64,000 bases of DNA from Candidatus Peribacteria bacterium (GCA_943358175.1 CALRGV010000004.1:1-64000), one strand, 5' to 3'; positions 52,358 to 60,793 are shown, counted from the stretch's first letter. The notes: generated by a model from the letters alone, not told the origin. Numbers and translations: made by a program.

Positions 52358-53478
52358 TGATGCTCCTTGCAAAGTGGCGCTAGATAGTGCGGATCGTGGC
52401 TTCCGGACAGTGCAAATCTTTGCGTATGATGAATAGTCTCCGCCAGCTTTTGGCAATTTTTTATCGAACATTTCGTCCCGTGTTCGTCGTGAAGAATTTT
52501 TTTCACGGCGACGGGAATGTGAGGTCGTGGCTGCACCACCACACCGCCCTTCAATTCTCCTTTCGGCGAACTTTTCAAAATCTCCTCCTCGATTTGCGCT
52601 TTCTTCTGTGCCTTTTCCTCTTCCTTTTGCAAAACTTTTTCCGCGATTTTTTCTTTCCTTTGCGCAATTTCTTCCTCACGCTTCTTCAGAAATTCCAGCA
52701 GAATTTGATTGAGATCGAGGCCTTTTTGTTGAAGCTCCAGAAGTTTTTTGTGAACTTCGGGGGAAAGATTTACCGCCTGACTCATCCACCCATTCCACAC
52801 AACCTTGTTTTTTTCGTCACTTGACGCAGCGGAAATAGATTGTGCAGACTTGTGCGCGCGCACAAATTTAGCGCCATTTTCTGGCTCAAGTAAGCCGTTT
52901 GAGTTTTTACCGCGCAGCCCGGAAAGGTCGCCAAAATTGCCAAATAAATCAGCGCTCGCACCCCCGACAATTCCACCACAATTTTCCCTCGCCCACTTTT
53001 CATCCCTCACCAAAGTTTCCACCGCGCCCTTCGACAAAATTTGCACCTGTTCCGCCAAAAATTCCTGATTTTCTGGATTAGCAATCGCCGCGACTCTCGC
53101 CAACTTATTCACACTCACTTCCCCATTCACCAAAAGAGTTTGCAACGCCGGCACATTCTCAAATCTTTTTTCCAAATTCAACACCAATCTCACCTGTTCT
53201 TCGCTCAACCCAGCCAATTTTTTTGCAAAAACAAAAACCGAATCAAAGCCTTTTTTCTCATACAATTTTCGCTTAAAAACCTCCGGCAAAAGTCCAGTAA
53301 ATTTTCGTCGCCACTCGAGCGCACGCGCGCCGTATGTTCTACAAAGTTGATAGAGATTTTCATCGCTGAGGGATTGCGGATTGGAGGATGAATTTTGGCA
53401 AAGATTGAAATTTGGATTGTGATTGGAAACTGAATTAACAGACTGATTTTGATCACCATTCACTTGCGGATTATTCAT
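52294..53478 (-). CDS. HNH endonuclease with CPR-type helical N-terminal domain (paralogue 2)
   Basis: A 394-residue paralogue of the gene at 23997-25142. The N-terminal domain (about residues 40-165) has YGARALEWRRKFTGLLPEVF, VFAKKLAGLSEEQVRLVLNL and NKLARVAAIANPENQEFLAE, matching the other copy segment by segment. A Lys/Glu/Gln-rich coiled coil (about 260-305, EEIAQRKEKIAEKVLQKEEE) is longer here. The HNH domain (about 335-385) has CSIKNC, IHHTQRFAL and PLCKEHHEIAH. Its promoter holds the same 18-bp palindrome in the -35/-10 spacer. Both copies look intact. Their coordinated control suggests a shared physiological cue, plausibly DNA damage. Confidence 0.8.
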   Translation of the reverse strand: MNNPQVNGDQNQSVNSVSNHNPNFNLCQNSSSNPQSLSDENLYQLCRTYGARALEWRRKFTGLLPEVFKRKLYEKKGFDSVFVFAKKLAGLSEEQVRLVLNLEKRFENVPALQTLLVNGEVSVNKLARVAAIANPENQEFLAEQVQILSKGAVETLVRDEKWARENCGGIVGGASADLFGNFGDLSGLRGKNSNGLLEPENGAKFVRAHKSAQSISAASSDEKNKVVWNGWMSQAVNLSPEVHKKLLELQQKGLDLNQILLEFLKKREEEIAQRKEKIAEKVLQKEEEKAQKKAQIEEEILKSSPKGELKGGVVVQPRPHIPVAVKKILHDEHGTKCSIKNCQKLAETIHHTQRFALSGSHDPHYLAPLCKEHHEIAHAVDVRCHEVKKRWVRA

Positions 53479-53505
53479 ATTTTAAAGTTTAAATTGTATG
53501 CTTTG

Positions 53506-53534
53506 ATTGTAGGTGAGCATGCACTCACCTTCAA
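53506..53534 (-). promoter_or_regulatory. HNH promoter with 18-bp palindromic operator, copy 3
   Basis: Minus strand TTGAAG (53534-53529), 17 bp, TACAAT (53511-53506). The spacer is filled by GGTGAGTGCATGCTCACC (53529-53512). The geometry is identical to the Bro-N promoter at 2768-2796. Confidence 0.75.
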
Positions 53535-53760
53535 GGCTGAATTCTCTTTTCTACTAGCCAAAAGATCAGAAATGACTCGAAGTGAAACTCGTGTTTACCT
53601 CTATTTTAAGCCGTAATTGCAACATTGCCACAATCGTGAAATTTTATAAGATAACCCACAGCCAACAATTTAAAGTTCCGGGTAGGCGCTAGGGTGTGCC
53701 CGGGGAAGGTCGCCCAAAGCACCATGGTCAATTCATCCGCCGCGCTATTGACATTTCCTT

Positions 53761-53769
53761 TGATATAAT
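53761..53769 (+). promoter_or_regulatory. Extended -10 promoter of purH
   Basis: TGATATAAT fits TG-N-TATAAT. A TTGACA lies only 10 bp upstream, too close to serve as its -35. The leader is about 110 nt, unusually long here, and rich in short GC stems. I do not recognise a riboswitch in it. Confidence 0.5.
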
Positions 53770-53885
53770 TAGAATTCACAAGGGCCGGCCGAGAAGGAAG
53801 CACGTGCTGTAAAGCGCAAAGTGGTGCGGAAATCGACGAATATGGCCGCAGCAGAGCAAGATTCAATCTATTAATCCAATTCACT

Positions 53886-55397
53886 ATGCCGATTCAACGC
53901 GCTTTGATCAGTGTGTCTGACAAAACCGGAATAGTTGATTTCGCGAAAAAGCTGGCCGAAAAAAACATCGAAATCCTCTCTACCGGTGGTACCGCCAAAG
54001 CGCTCAAAGACGCCGGTATAAAAGTCACCGACGTGTCTGAATACACAGGATTCCCCGAGATGATGGATGGCAGAGTGAAAACTTTGCATCCGAAAATTCA
54101 CGGAGGGATTTTGGCTATTCGGGATAACCCAGAACATAGAAAACAGGCGGAAGATGCCGGAATAAAGATGATTGATCTGGTTGTGATTAATTTTTATCCT
54201 TTTTTGGAAAAACCGGGAATTGAGAATATAGATATAGGCGGGCCGAGTATGGTGAGAAGTGCGGCGAAAAACTTCGAACACGTAACGATAGTCACTAGTC
54301 CGGCCGATTATGATGAAGTGATGAACGAAATTGAGCAGAATGGAGAGAGTAGTTTGGAGACACGAAAAAAATTGGCGAGAAAAGCTTTTACGGCGACCAG
54401 TCATTATGACTCGGCAATTGAACAATACTTTAGAGAACTTTTGGATGAACCGGAACTTTTGGAATTACATTACGAAAAAGTTTCCAGCTTGAGATATGGT
54501 GAAAATCCGCATCAGAAAGCCGCTTTTTTCCGCAATCCGGAGAATACTGACGCCAATATTACCAATTCGAGGGTTCTCCATGGCAAGCAGCTGTCTTTCA
54601 ATAATCTGGTGGATGGTGATAGCGCGCTGGAGCTTGTGAAGGAATTCAAAGAGCCTACGGCGGTTTTTGTGAAACATAATAATCCGTGTGGTGTGGCAAG
54701 TGCCGCGACAATAGAGGAGGCCTTCAAAAAGGCCTACGACGTCGATCCCCTTTCAGCTTTTGGTTGTGTGATTGCCCTGAATTGCGAGGTGAATGATGCG
54801 GTGGTGGATTACATGAAGGAAAAAAAGATGTTTGTGGAAATGATTATCGCGCCGAGTTATGAAGAAAATGCTTTGAAGCGCCTGATGACGAGAGAAAATT
54901 TGCGTATTTTGGAAACGGGACCGCTGAAATTGGATTTACTTAAAACCGATATCAAAAAAGTGGCCGGAGGTTTGTTGATTCAGACCAAAGATGCTTATGA
55001 ATTAACGCGCGCGGATCTACAGGTGGTAAGCAAGAAACAGCCTACGGAAGAGGAAATCGACTCTATGCTCTTTGCCACGAAAGTCGTGAAGCATGTGATG
55101 TCGAACGCGATCGTGATGGCAAAAGGGACGATGGTGACAGGCGTTGGCGCAGGCCAGATGTCGCGTGTGGATAGCGTGTTCATTGCCGGACATAAAGGTG
55201 GTGAGAACGTCCGCGGTTCGATGATGTCATCGGATGCTTTCTTTCCTTTTCCGGACGCGGTGGAATTGGCTCACAAGTTTGGCGTGACAGGGGTGATTCA
55301 TCCCGGTGGCTCAATAAATGACGCACAAGTCATAGAGGCGGCCGACAAGCTCGGCATGGTCATGGTGGTGACCGGTAGGAGGTATTTTAGGCATTGA
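53886..55397 (+). CDS. purH: Bifunctional AICAR transformylase / IMP cyclohydrolase
   Basis: A 503-residue PurH. The N-terminal IMP cyclohydrolase (about 1-195) shows RALISVSDKTGI, LSTGGTAKAL and MDGRVKTLHPKIHGGIL. The C-terminal AICAR transformylase has LRYGENPHQKAAFF, the catalytic KHNNPCGVA (about residues 263-271) and the end IEAADKLGMVMVVTGRRYFRH. It performs the last two steps of IMP synthesis with 10-formyl-tetrahydrofolate as donor. PurP genes at 61838 and 63850 encode a formate-dependent route for the first of these two steps, so the genome appears redundant. A diverged fragment of the purH 3' end lies after the next gene. Confidence 0.95.
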   Translation: MPIQRALISVSDKTGIVDFAKKLAEKNIEILSTGGTAKALKDAGIKVTDVSEYTGFPEMMDGRVKTLHPKIHGGILAIRDNPEHRKQAEDAGIKMIDLVVINFYPFLEKPGIENIDIGGPSMVRSAAKNFEHVTIVTSPADYDEVMNEIEQNGESSLETRKKLARKAFTATSHYDSAIEQYFRELLDEPELLELHYEKVSSLRYGENPHQKAAFFRNPENTDANITNSRVLHGKQLSFNNLVDGDSALELVKEFKEPTAVFVKHNNPCGVASAATIEEAFKKAYDVDPLSAFGCVIALNCEVNDAVVDYMKEKKMFVEMIIAPSYEENALKRLMTRENLRILETGPLKLDLLKTDIKKVAGGLLIQTKDAYELTRADLQVVSKKQPTEEEIDSMLFATKVVKHVMSNAIVMAKGTMVTGVGAGQMSRVDSVFIAGHKGGENVRGSMMSSDAFFPFPDAVELAHKFGVTGVIHPGGSINDAQVIEAADKLGMVMVVTGRRYFRH

Positions 55398-55419
55398 TTC
55401 GACAAACTAGTTAAAGTAT

Positions 55420-55493
55420 TTGACCGAAACTGCACTTTTAAGTATACTTAAAACAAGCAAGGAAAAGTATTTAACTTTTAAGTATGATTAAAA
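55420..55493 (+). promoter_or_regulatory. Promoter with two copies of an 18-bp operator
   Basis: TTGACC (55420-55425), 17 bp, TATACT (55443-55448). The perfect palindrome TTTTAAGTATACTTAAAA (55436-55453) covers the -10. A second copy, TTTTAAGTATGATTAAAA (55476-55493), lies exactly 40 bp further and contains the ATG of the ATPase gene. Two sites four helical turns apart suggest cooperative repression. Confidence 0.7.
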
Positions 55494-56689
55494 CATATAT
55501 ACCAAGGAATATTTATTTAAAGCGTATCAAGCCATTCATTGATAAAGATATTATAAAAGTATTGGTAGGTCAGCGCAGGGTAGGCAAGAGCTACTTATTA
55601 TTTCAAATAATGGATTTGATAAGAGAGCAATATGAGAGCCCAAACATTATCTACATAAATAAGGAATTGAACGAATTTGCAAGTATAACAAATTCCAAAG
55701 AACTGTTGAATTATATTGAAGGTAAAGTGATGAAAAATAAGAAGACTTACGTTTTTATAGATGAAATTCAAGAGATAGATCAATTTGAAAAAGCACTCAG
55801 AAGCCTTCAGGCGGATGGTTCATATGACATTTATTGTACAGGAAGTAATGCAAATTTACTCTCCGGCGAACTCGCGACGTATTTAAGTGGACGGCACATC
55901 GAGATAAAAATTTACGGCCTTTCCTATGAAGAATTTTTGAGGTTCAAAAAGTTGGATAACAACAAAGATTCTTTATTGAAATTCATCAAATTCGGAGGGC
56001 TACCCTATTTAATACATCTCCCACTTGAGGATGAAGTAATTTATGACTATTTGAGTAATATCTATTCTACTATTCTCTTCAAGGATATAGTAAAAAGACA
56101 CAGTATCAGAAATGCAGCCATACTCGAAAGGCTGATAGAGTTCTTGGCGGATAATGTTGGGAGTTTTGTTACAGCAAAACGCATAAGCGATTTTCTGAAG
56201 TCCCAAAGGATAAAAATATCACCAAGCGTAATTTTAAATTATCTTCAGTATCTTGCGGCATCATTTTTTATATTTAAGGTTCAGAGATCCGGTATTGGAG
56301 GTAAAAAAATATTTGAAATAAATGAAAAATATTATTTCGAGGATTTAGGATTGAAACACTCAATACATAGATATGAAAACAATGATATTAACAAGGTTTT
56401 GGAAAATTTAGTTTTTATGCACATGAAAATATGCGGATATTCCATCACGGTTGGACAGCTTGGATCGAAAGAAATTGATTTCGTTTGCAGTAGAGGTGAT
56501 GAAAAACTCTATATTCAGGTTGCATACATCATCAATGATAATCGCACCAAAGAAAGAGAATTCGGGAATTTACTTTTAATAAAGGATAATTACAAGAAAA
56601 TCGTCGTTTCAATGGACGAAATGGTAGAAGGCAACTTTGAGGGGATTAAGCAGATCAATATCCTTGATTTTTTAAGTACTTATTTGTAG
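55484..56689 (+). CDS. AAA ATPase with C-terminal DUF4143-type nuclease-like domain
   Basis: A 401-residue protein. The N-terminal ATPase has KVLVGQRRVGKSYLLFQI (Walker A, about residues 26-43), YVFIDEIQEI (Walker B, about 89-98) and YCTGSNANLLSGELATYLSG (sensor). The C-terminal domain (about 205-401) has the DUF4143 pattern, including YYFEDLGLKHS and a restriction-like GSKEIDFVCSRGDEKLYIQV (E-x-D-F...Q-V). Such ATPases are abundant in archaea and CPR, often as selfish or defence-associated genes of unknown role. It is more AT-rich than its neighbours and sits between purH and decayed gene fragments, which indicates insertion. No helix-turn-helix is visible, so the operator-binding protein is unidentified. 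Confidence 0.85.
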   Translation: MIKTYIPRNIYLKRIKPFIDKDIIKVLVGQRRVGKSYLLFQIMDLIREQYESPNIIYINKELNEFASITNSKELLNYIEGKVMKNKKTYVFIDEIQEIDQFEKALRSLQADGSYDIYCTGSNANLLSGELATYLSGRHIEIKIYGLSYEEFLRFKKLDNNKDSLLKFIKFGGLPYLIHLPLEDEVIYDYLSNIYSTILFKDIVKRHSIRNAAILERLIEFLADNVGSFVTAKRISDFLKSQRIKISPSVILNYLQYLAASFFIFKVQRSGIGGKKIFEINEKYYFEDLGLKHSIHRYENNDINKVLENLVFMHMKICGYSITVGQLGSKEIDFVCSRGDEKLYIQVAYIINDNRTKEREFGNLLLIKDNYKKIVVSMDEMVEGNFEGIKQINILDFLSTYL

Positions 56690-56757
56690 ATACCAACCAA
56701 AGTCGTTGCTAAGGAAAACAGCCGCTTCACCGCGAGTGATATTTTCATCAGGACGGC
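56671..56757 (-). pseudogene. Fragment of an SLH-domain protein C-terminus
   Basis: Read on the minus strand from 56757, the frame encodes RPDENITRGEAAVFLSNDFG-W followed by a stop near 56673. This is the typical end of an SLH domain (F-R-P-x-x-x-I-T-R-x-E-x-A). It resembles the C-terminus of the SLH protein at 57109 (FRGDEILDRSAAAAYLSNYL). No start or upstream body exists, and plus-strand purH-like sequence begins abruptly at its 5' edge. It therefore looks like a remnant cut by rearrangement. Confidence 0.6.
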
Positions 56758-56826
56758 TCAATAAATGATGCACAGGTCATTGAGGCCGCCGATAAGCTCG
56801 GCATGGTCTTAGAAAAGCCTCATGTG
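56748..56826 (+). pseudogene. Fragment of a second purH 3' end
   Basis: The plus frame reads DGSINDAQVIEAADKLGMV before diverging, matching the purH C-terminus (GGSINDAQVIEAADKLGMVM at 55304-55363). DNA differences are mainly synonymous third positions, so the copy came from a related but distinct purH under selection rather than a recent local duplication. It ends at a TGA near 56828. Confidence 0.7.
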
Positions 56827-56877
56827 TGATCTGTACCCTTACCGTTTTAATTGGAGATCCCGCGTTGATGTAGTGTC

Positions 56878-56940
56878 TTTTATTTCGGAAATGAGACTAA
56901 AAAATGTCCTATTTCCGGAATAGAATGCCGTCCTGGAAAA
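56878..56940 (+). repeat. Dispersed 62-bp repeat, copy 1
   Basis: It matches the reverse complement of 63601-63662 at about 80 percent by eye. The shared core is ATGAGACTAAAAAA(T/C)GTCCTA. It lies in the gene-free stretch 56830-57060 together with otherwise unremarkable sequence. The origin is unknown; it may be the end of a lost mobile element. Confidence 0.6.
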
Positions 56941-57061
56941 TGAGTTAATTGGGCGGAGAATATTTAACGGCTTATCATGCTTGTATTTTACAACCTAGGC
57001 TTTAAAAATACAAGGTTTGATTAATGCGGCAAGATTTTTTTTCATAGAATTTACCGGCACT

Positions 57062-57104
57062 AAAAAAGCCCCTCCGTGAACTGATCTAGCGAGAGGCTTT
57101 TTTT
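57062..57104. terminator. Bidirectional terminator
   Basis: AAAAAAGCCCCTC pairs with GAGAGGCTTTTTT with one mismatch around a 16-base loop. A or T runs flank both sides. It lies 5 bases past the stop of the SLH gene at 57109 and can also stop plus-strand transcription. Confidence 0.8.
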
Positions 57105-57108
57105 GAAT

Positions 57109-59922
57109 TTATCTGGTCATTACGTAAAGATAGTTGGAGAGGTAAGCGGCAGCGGCGCTCCTATCCAGAATTTCATCACCACGGAAGTAGTATTTACCCC
57201 CAACAAGCTGGCCCACCACGAGATCACTGCATGCGGCATTGTGGATTAAGGTGGCATTTTTGTCGTTTTTTGGAACATCCTCAAAGTTGCCTTTTGTACA
57301 ATCTTTTGCAGCTGTTTTTATATTGGCAAATTTGGAAGTTATAATCAAAGCATCAATTCTTTTGACCTTTTCGTTAGGATAAAAATTGTCTCCCACCTCC
57401 GCGATAAACCCTTTGGCTACAGCTGAATTTATATATTTCGCAAACCATTCATCTTTCACATCATCAAAGAACCCTTTACCACTACTCTCCTTCAAACCTG
57501 CAAGCACAGAGATCATTTTAACAAATTCCCCCCTGGTAACCTCCTTGCTTCCCTTGAATAAAACACTGCCTTCTTCAATATAACCGCGAATTACCGGTTC
57601 TTTAAAATATTCACTGAGCCATTTATTCAAGTACAAGGCAGCGGGATCTGTGCTGTCATCAAAGCTTTTGACCGCATCTGGATTAAGTACCAACCCCGGG
57701 AATTTGGCTTTTATTTCTTTCTCGGTAGCGGCACCGGCTTTAATTTCCTGAGGTTTAGAAAAACGGGAAACCGGTGGGGTGGCCTTGTCAGTGGCAGCTT
57801 TGTCGGCAATGGCTTTGTCTGTGATAGCCTTATCCGCTGCTGCTTTGTCTGTCAGAGCTTTTGCGGCGGCGGCGGCTTTGTCCGCAGTGGCTTTATCGGC
57901 TGCTGCTTTGTCCGCCGCAGCCTTATCGGCAAGAATCTTTACAGCGGCAATTTGCTCAGGTGAGGACGGATTAGTAACGTAGGTGACGTAAGTGTTTCCA
58001 CCACCGCTGGAGGCTGTTTTTTCGGTGGGGGCAACAATGTTAAAATCTACCGATTGAGGTATTGATTGAAAGCCTGGTGTACCATCAGGGTTAGTGCTGG
58101 TAGCAATCAGCTCAAGTGTAACATGATGACTACCGGCAGTTTGGTATCTATAAGTTATAGGAGAGATTTTTTTAGTTTTTTCATCGACCGTTGGCTCAAT
58201 ATTTGTCTTTTTCGGCTCATCAAACATCCATTGATTTGCGCTAAAGTCTCCTTTATTTACCTTCAGGTTTATTACAGAACAGGTTGCGTCCCAAGTATCT
58301 TTGATTTGCTTACACTCAATCTTAAAAGTCAACGGACTATCGGGCGACAGTCCGTTTTCATCTTTAGTTATTAACGGAGCTACTCTTGGCAGGTCAAAAT
58401 CCCATCGACTACCATTGGCCAAGAAGTTCAGAGCATCTTTCACAACTGGTTTATTATTGTCGATAATAATCATAAATCCATCACCGTAGTTGATTGTTTC
58501 GTAGCCTGCGCTAGGTGTTCCTTCTTGTATAGCACTAAAAACATCGGCGGAGAGGAAGGCGGAGGCGGAGGCGGCTGGTACTACCACTTCTACGGTTTTT
58601 TCGAAAGTTACGCCTATGTACCCGTTCTTCTCGGCATGAAAAATTGCATATACACTATAAGTACCTGCATTATCATAGGTATTGTAACTAATATGAGGAT
58701 TCGGAAGATTATCATAAGTTGGCATTGAATTAGCTCCAATATATTGCCAGGATGGATCATTTTCAGAAAATGTTACACCACTTTCCGCTTTTAAATTCTT
58801 TATTTCGCATTTTACCTTAATCAAAGCATCATCTTTAAATTGACTACAATTGATATCAAAACTTACTTCATCTTTTCCAATTTCTTCAGTTGGGGTAGAC
58901 CCTACTACTCCGGTGATAACCACCTTCTTAACAGCACTCCCTAGTGGTGAATTATTTGCATCCAATGCTGAATAGGAAATATTAAAAGTACCATTTTTAT
59001 CATACTTACAGATTTTAGACATTGCACTTTTTATTTCATCATTTGATACGGAAATAGTTCCTTTTCCATTATCACAGTCAATAATACCATGATATTCACC
59101 TTTCTGGTTTGATTTATCTTTTACATTAACGCTATTAGTACCATTGGGATCGCTTACCTCTATGTTTGGAACAAAGTCCACTGCTAGTTCGACTGCAATC
59201 ACCGTTATTGCCTTCGTGGCGGTGAGGTAAAGTTGTTTGTCATCTTTATCTTTCATGCCGGCTACTGCTTCCTTTACGGCTACTGTGTAAGGACCATCTT
59301 TTGAGTAAGCGTGTTTAATGACCAGCTCGCCGTTATCTTCTATACTGTGGTCATCACTAGGTTCTGTTAAAGAAAGTGTTTTCACATCAGTTCCATCTCC
59401 AAAATCAAATATTGCGTCTCCACTGCTTGCACTTGGCTTATAGACAAAAATATAATTCTTTCCTTCTGAATTAGCAGAAACACTAATCGATGAATGAAAA
59501 ATCTTTCCAACTGCATTATTTATGGAAACCTGGAGACCATTTGGACCACATTTATCCTTGATAAGTTTAAGTTCCACGGCAGTCTTTTTCTGGCTGTCCA
59601 GATCATAATTTTGACTGACATTAAAATCAATACATTTACCAAGTTCAGTTATATTGGCCTCAGTTAGTTTTGATGCATCATTAGTTGTCAGCTTTATTTG
59701 TCCTTTGAATGTTCCGCCGCCGGACATGAAGTAGCTGAAAATTCCTATGAGAAGAAGGCCTCCGCCGATGATGATGCTCATCTTCATGCTTTTGTCATGA
59801 GGAGCGGGAGGTACGGGCGCAGGTACGGGACTTTGATCATTCCCGGGAATTACAGGTACGTTTGGCGTTTCCATGATTTGAAAAGTTATGTTTTTGTTTT
59901 TGACTTTAGGCTTTTTGCCCAT
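57109..59922 (-). CDS. Membrane-anchored PKD-like / SLH surface protein
   Basis: A 937-residue protein. A Pro-rich cytoplasmic N-terminus is followed by one transmembrane helix at about residues 48-67 (MSIIIGGGLLLIGIFSYFMS). The extracellular part contains PKD-like beta domains (IFDFGDGTDVKTLSL at about 172-186; others near 380-450 and 560-630), then an Ala/Lys/Asp repeat of DKAAADKAAADKA type (about 650-715). It ends in SLH domains (about 755-937: VTRGEFVKMISVLAGL, FFDDVKDEWFAKYINSAVAK, NFEDVPK). Cysteine pairs occur through the PKD region. It is probably surface-displayed. The promoter at 59935-59963 leaves a leader of about 6 nt, which fixes ATG 59922 as the start. Confidence 0.85.
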   Translation of the reverse strand: MGKKPKVKNKNITFQIMETPNVPVIPGNDQSPVPAPVPPAPHDKSMKMSIIIGGGLLLIGIFSYFMSGGGTFKGQIKLTTNDASKLTEANITELGKCIDFNVSQNYDLDSQKKTAVELKLIKDKCGPNGLQVSINNAVGKIFHSSISVSANSEGKNYIFVYKPSASSGDAIFDFGDGTDVKTLSLTEPSDDHSIEDNGELVIKHAYSKDGPYTVAVKEAVAGMKDKDDKQLYLTATKAITVIAVELAVDFVPNIEVSDPNGTNSVNVKDKSNQKGEYHGIIDCDNGKGTISVSNDEIKSAMSKICKYDKNGTFNISYSALDANNSPLGSAVKKVVITGVVGSTPTEEIGKDEVSFDINCSQFKDDALIKVKCEIKNLKAESGVTFSENDPSWQYIGANSMPTYDNLPNPHISYNTYDNAGTYSVYAIFHAEKNGYIGVTFEKTVEVVVPAASASAFLSADVFSAIQEGTPSAGYETINYGDGFMIIIDNNKPVVKDALNFLANGSRWDFDLPRVAPLITKDENGLSPDSPLTFKIECKQIKDTWDATCSVINLKVNKGDFSANQWMFDEPKKTNIEPTVDEKTKKISPITYRYQTAGSHHVTLELIATSTNPDGTPGFQSIPQSVDFNIVAPTEKTASSGGGNTYVTYVTNPSSPEQIAAVKILADKAAADKAAADKATADKAAAAAKALTDKAAADKAITDKAIADKAATDKATPPVSRFSKPQEIKAGAATEKEIKAKFPGLVLNPDAVKSFDDSTDPAALYLNKWLSEYFKEPVIRGYIEEGSVLFKGSKEVTRGEFVKMISVLAGLKESSGKGFFDDVKDEWFAKYINSAVAKGFIAEVGDNFYPNEKVKRIDALIITSKFANIKTAAKDCTKGNFEDVPKNDKNATLIHNAACSDLVVGQLVGGKYYFRGDEILDRSAAAAYLSNYLYVMTR

Positions 59923-59934
59923 TTAACTAGTTAT

Positions 59935-59963
59935 ACTATACATCCTTTTGTCGGTTTTTGCAA
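59935..59963 (-). promoter_or_regulatory. Promoter of the PKD-like/SLH gene
   Basis: Minus strand TTGCAA (59963-59958), 17 bp, TATAGT (59940-59935). The start codon lies 13 bases after the -10, so the mRNA is almost leaderless. Confidence 0.6.
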
Positions 59964-59997
59964 TGCTAAGTGTGAGGCAAAGTGCTACGCAGCTCCG

Positions 59998-60420
59998 CTA
60001 AAACTTACTAAGCCACTTTTCGATAAAAACCAAATATTTTTTGTAGTCCCTAAAACCAATTTTTAAAGCTTCTTTGAATTTTGACTCATCTACAGATTGA
60101 TATTCGTGAACCAGTAAATTTCTTAAGGTGGTGGAAAGCGCAATGTTCTTGGCAAAGGCCAATGGTAAAATCTTGTATTTCGCCAATTCTGTAAACGAAG
60201 TGTGGTAATCCCTTGGCACTTCCCCTCCCAAATCCGAGATAATATGCATGTTCATGTCTATAGCTGCTCCAATCATTCTTTCCATCACGCGCTCAGCAAA
60301 ATAAAAATTATTAGCTTTGCCAAAAAGCTCAGCGGACTTAAGTTCTTTCAAAGTTTTTAAGTGCTCAAGCTGCTTAAGAATTTCCGCAATCTTCCTGTTC
60401 AATAAATTTTTATCAGGCAT
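59998..60420 (-). CDS. hepT: HepT-like RNase toxin (DUF86)
   Basis: The 140-residue helical protein has the HEPN active-site motif R-x4-H-x-Y as RNLLVHEY (about residues 105-112), plus the family helix RMIGAAIDMNMHIISDLG. HepT toxins are HEPN-fold ribonucleases inhibited when the partner MntA adenylylates the tyrosine of this motif. All three motif residues are present. The gene overlaps the MntA gene by 8 nt, the standard order with the nucleotidyltransferase first. Confidence 0.85.
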   Translation of the reverse strand: MPDKNLLNRKIAEILKQLEHLKTLKELKSAELFGKANNFYFAERVMERMIGAAIDMNMHIISDLGGEVPRDYHTSFTELAKYKILPLAFAKNIALSTTLRNLLVHEYQSVDESKFKEALKIGFRDYKKYLVFIEKWLSKF

Positions 60421-60793
60421 GTTTCAGTTTATATCGATTAATTTTCTCCTGTAGTTTAAAATACGGTTCAAAGTCCAAATAAGATTTCATGGCGCTAATT
60501 CTAATGGAGTCGAAATCTCTCTTCTTGCCGAATAAAAGCTTTCCTTCTTTGGCAATTTGTCCCAGTAAAAGCGGTCCGGCATCCCGTAAGAAAACCAAAT
60601 CAACTTCTCTCTTGAACAAATTTTGCAGCTGATATCTCAACTCAAGCTCTTTCCTTAGCGTAAGTTTCGAAGAAGATAAAATCGCCAAATCAATGTCGCT
60701 ATCTTTTTTAGCTCTGTTGTTTGCAACAGATCCAAATACAATAACCACTTTGAGATCATACTTTTTGGCTAAATCGTCAAGGACGTTTTTCAT
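60413..60793 (-). CDS. mntA: MntA-like nucleotidyltransferase antitoxin
   Basis: The 126-residue protein has the minimal nucleotidyltransferase signature G-S-x10-D-x-D: VIVFGSVANNRAKKDSDIDL (about residues 16-35). A later acidic residue lies in REVDLVFL (about 66-73), giving the third carboxylate. MntA transfers AMP to the tyrosine of HepT and silences it. A promoter lies at 60801-60830, and a 40-bp inverted repeat at 60849-60888 is a possible control site. Both members look functional. Confidence 0.85.
   Translation of the reverse strand: MKNVLDDLAKKYDLKVVIVFGSVANNRAKKDSDIDLAILSSSKLTLRKELELRYQLQNLFKREVDLVFLRDAGPLLLGQIAKEGKLLFGKKRDFDSIRISAMKSYLDFEPYFKLQEKINRYKLKHA

Noticed and set aside
53606..53884. 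92-codon minus-strand frame in the purH leader
   Set aside because: No recognisable domain and no promoter. It ends inside the purH control region. Treated as chance.
53780..53885. purH leader as a signal-recognition-particle RNA or purine riboswitch
   Set aside because: A GAAGGAAGCA-like stretch resembles the SRP loop, but the flanking stem does not pair, and no purine-riboswitch core is visible.
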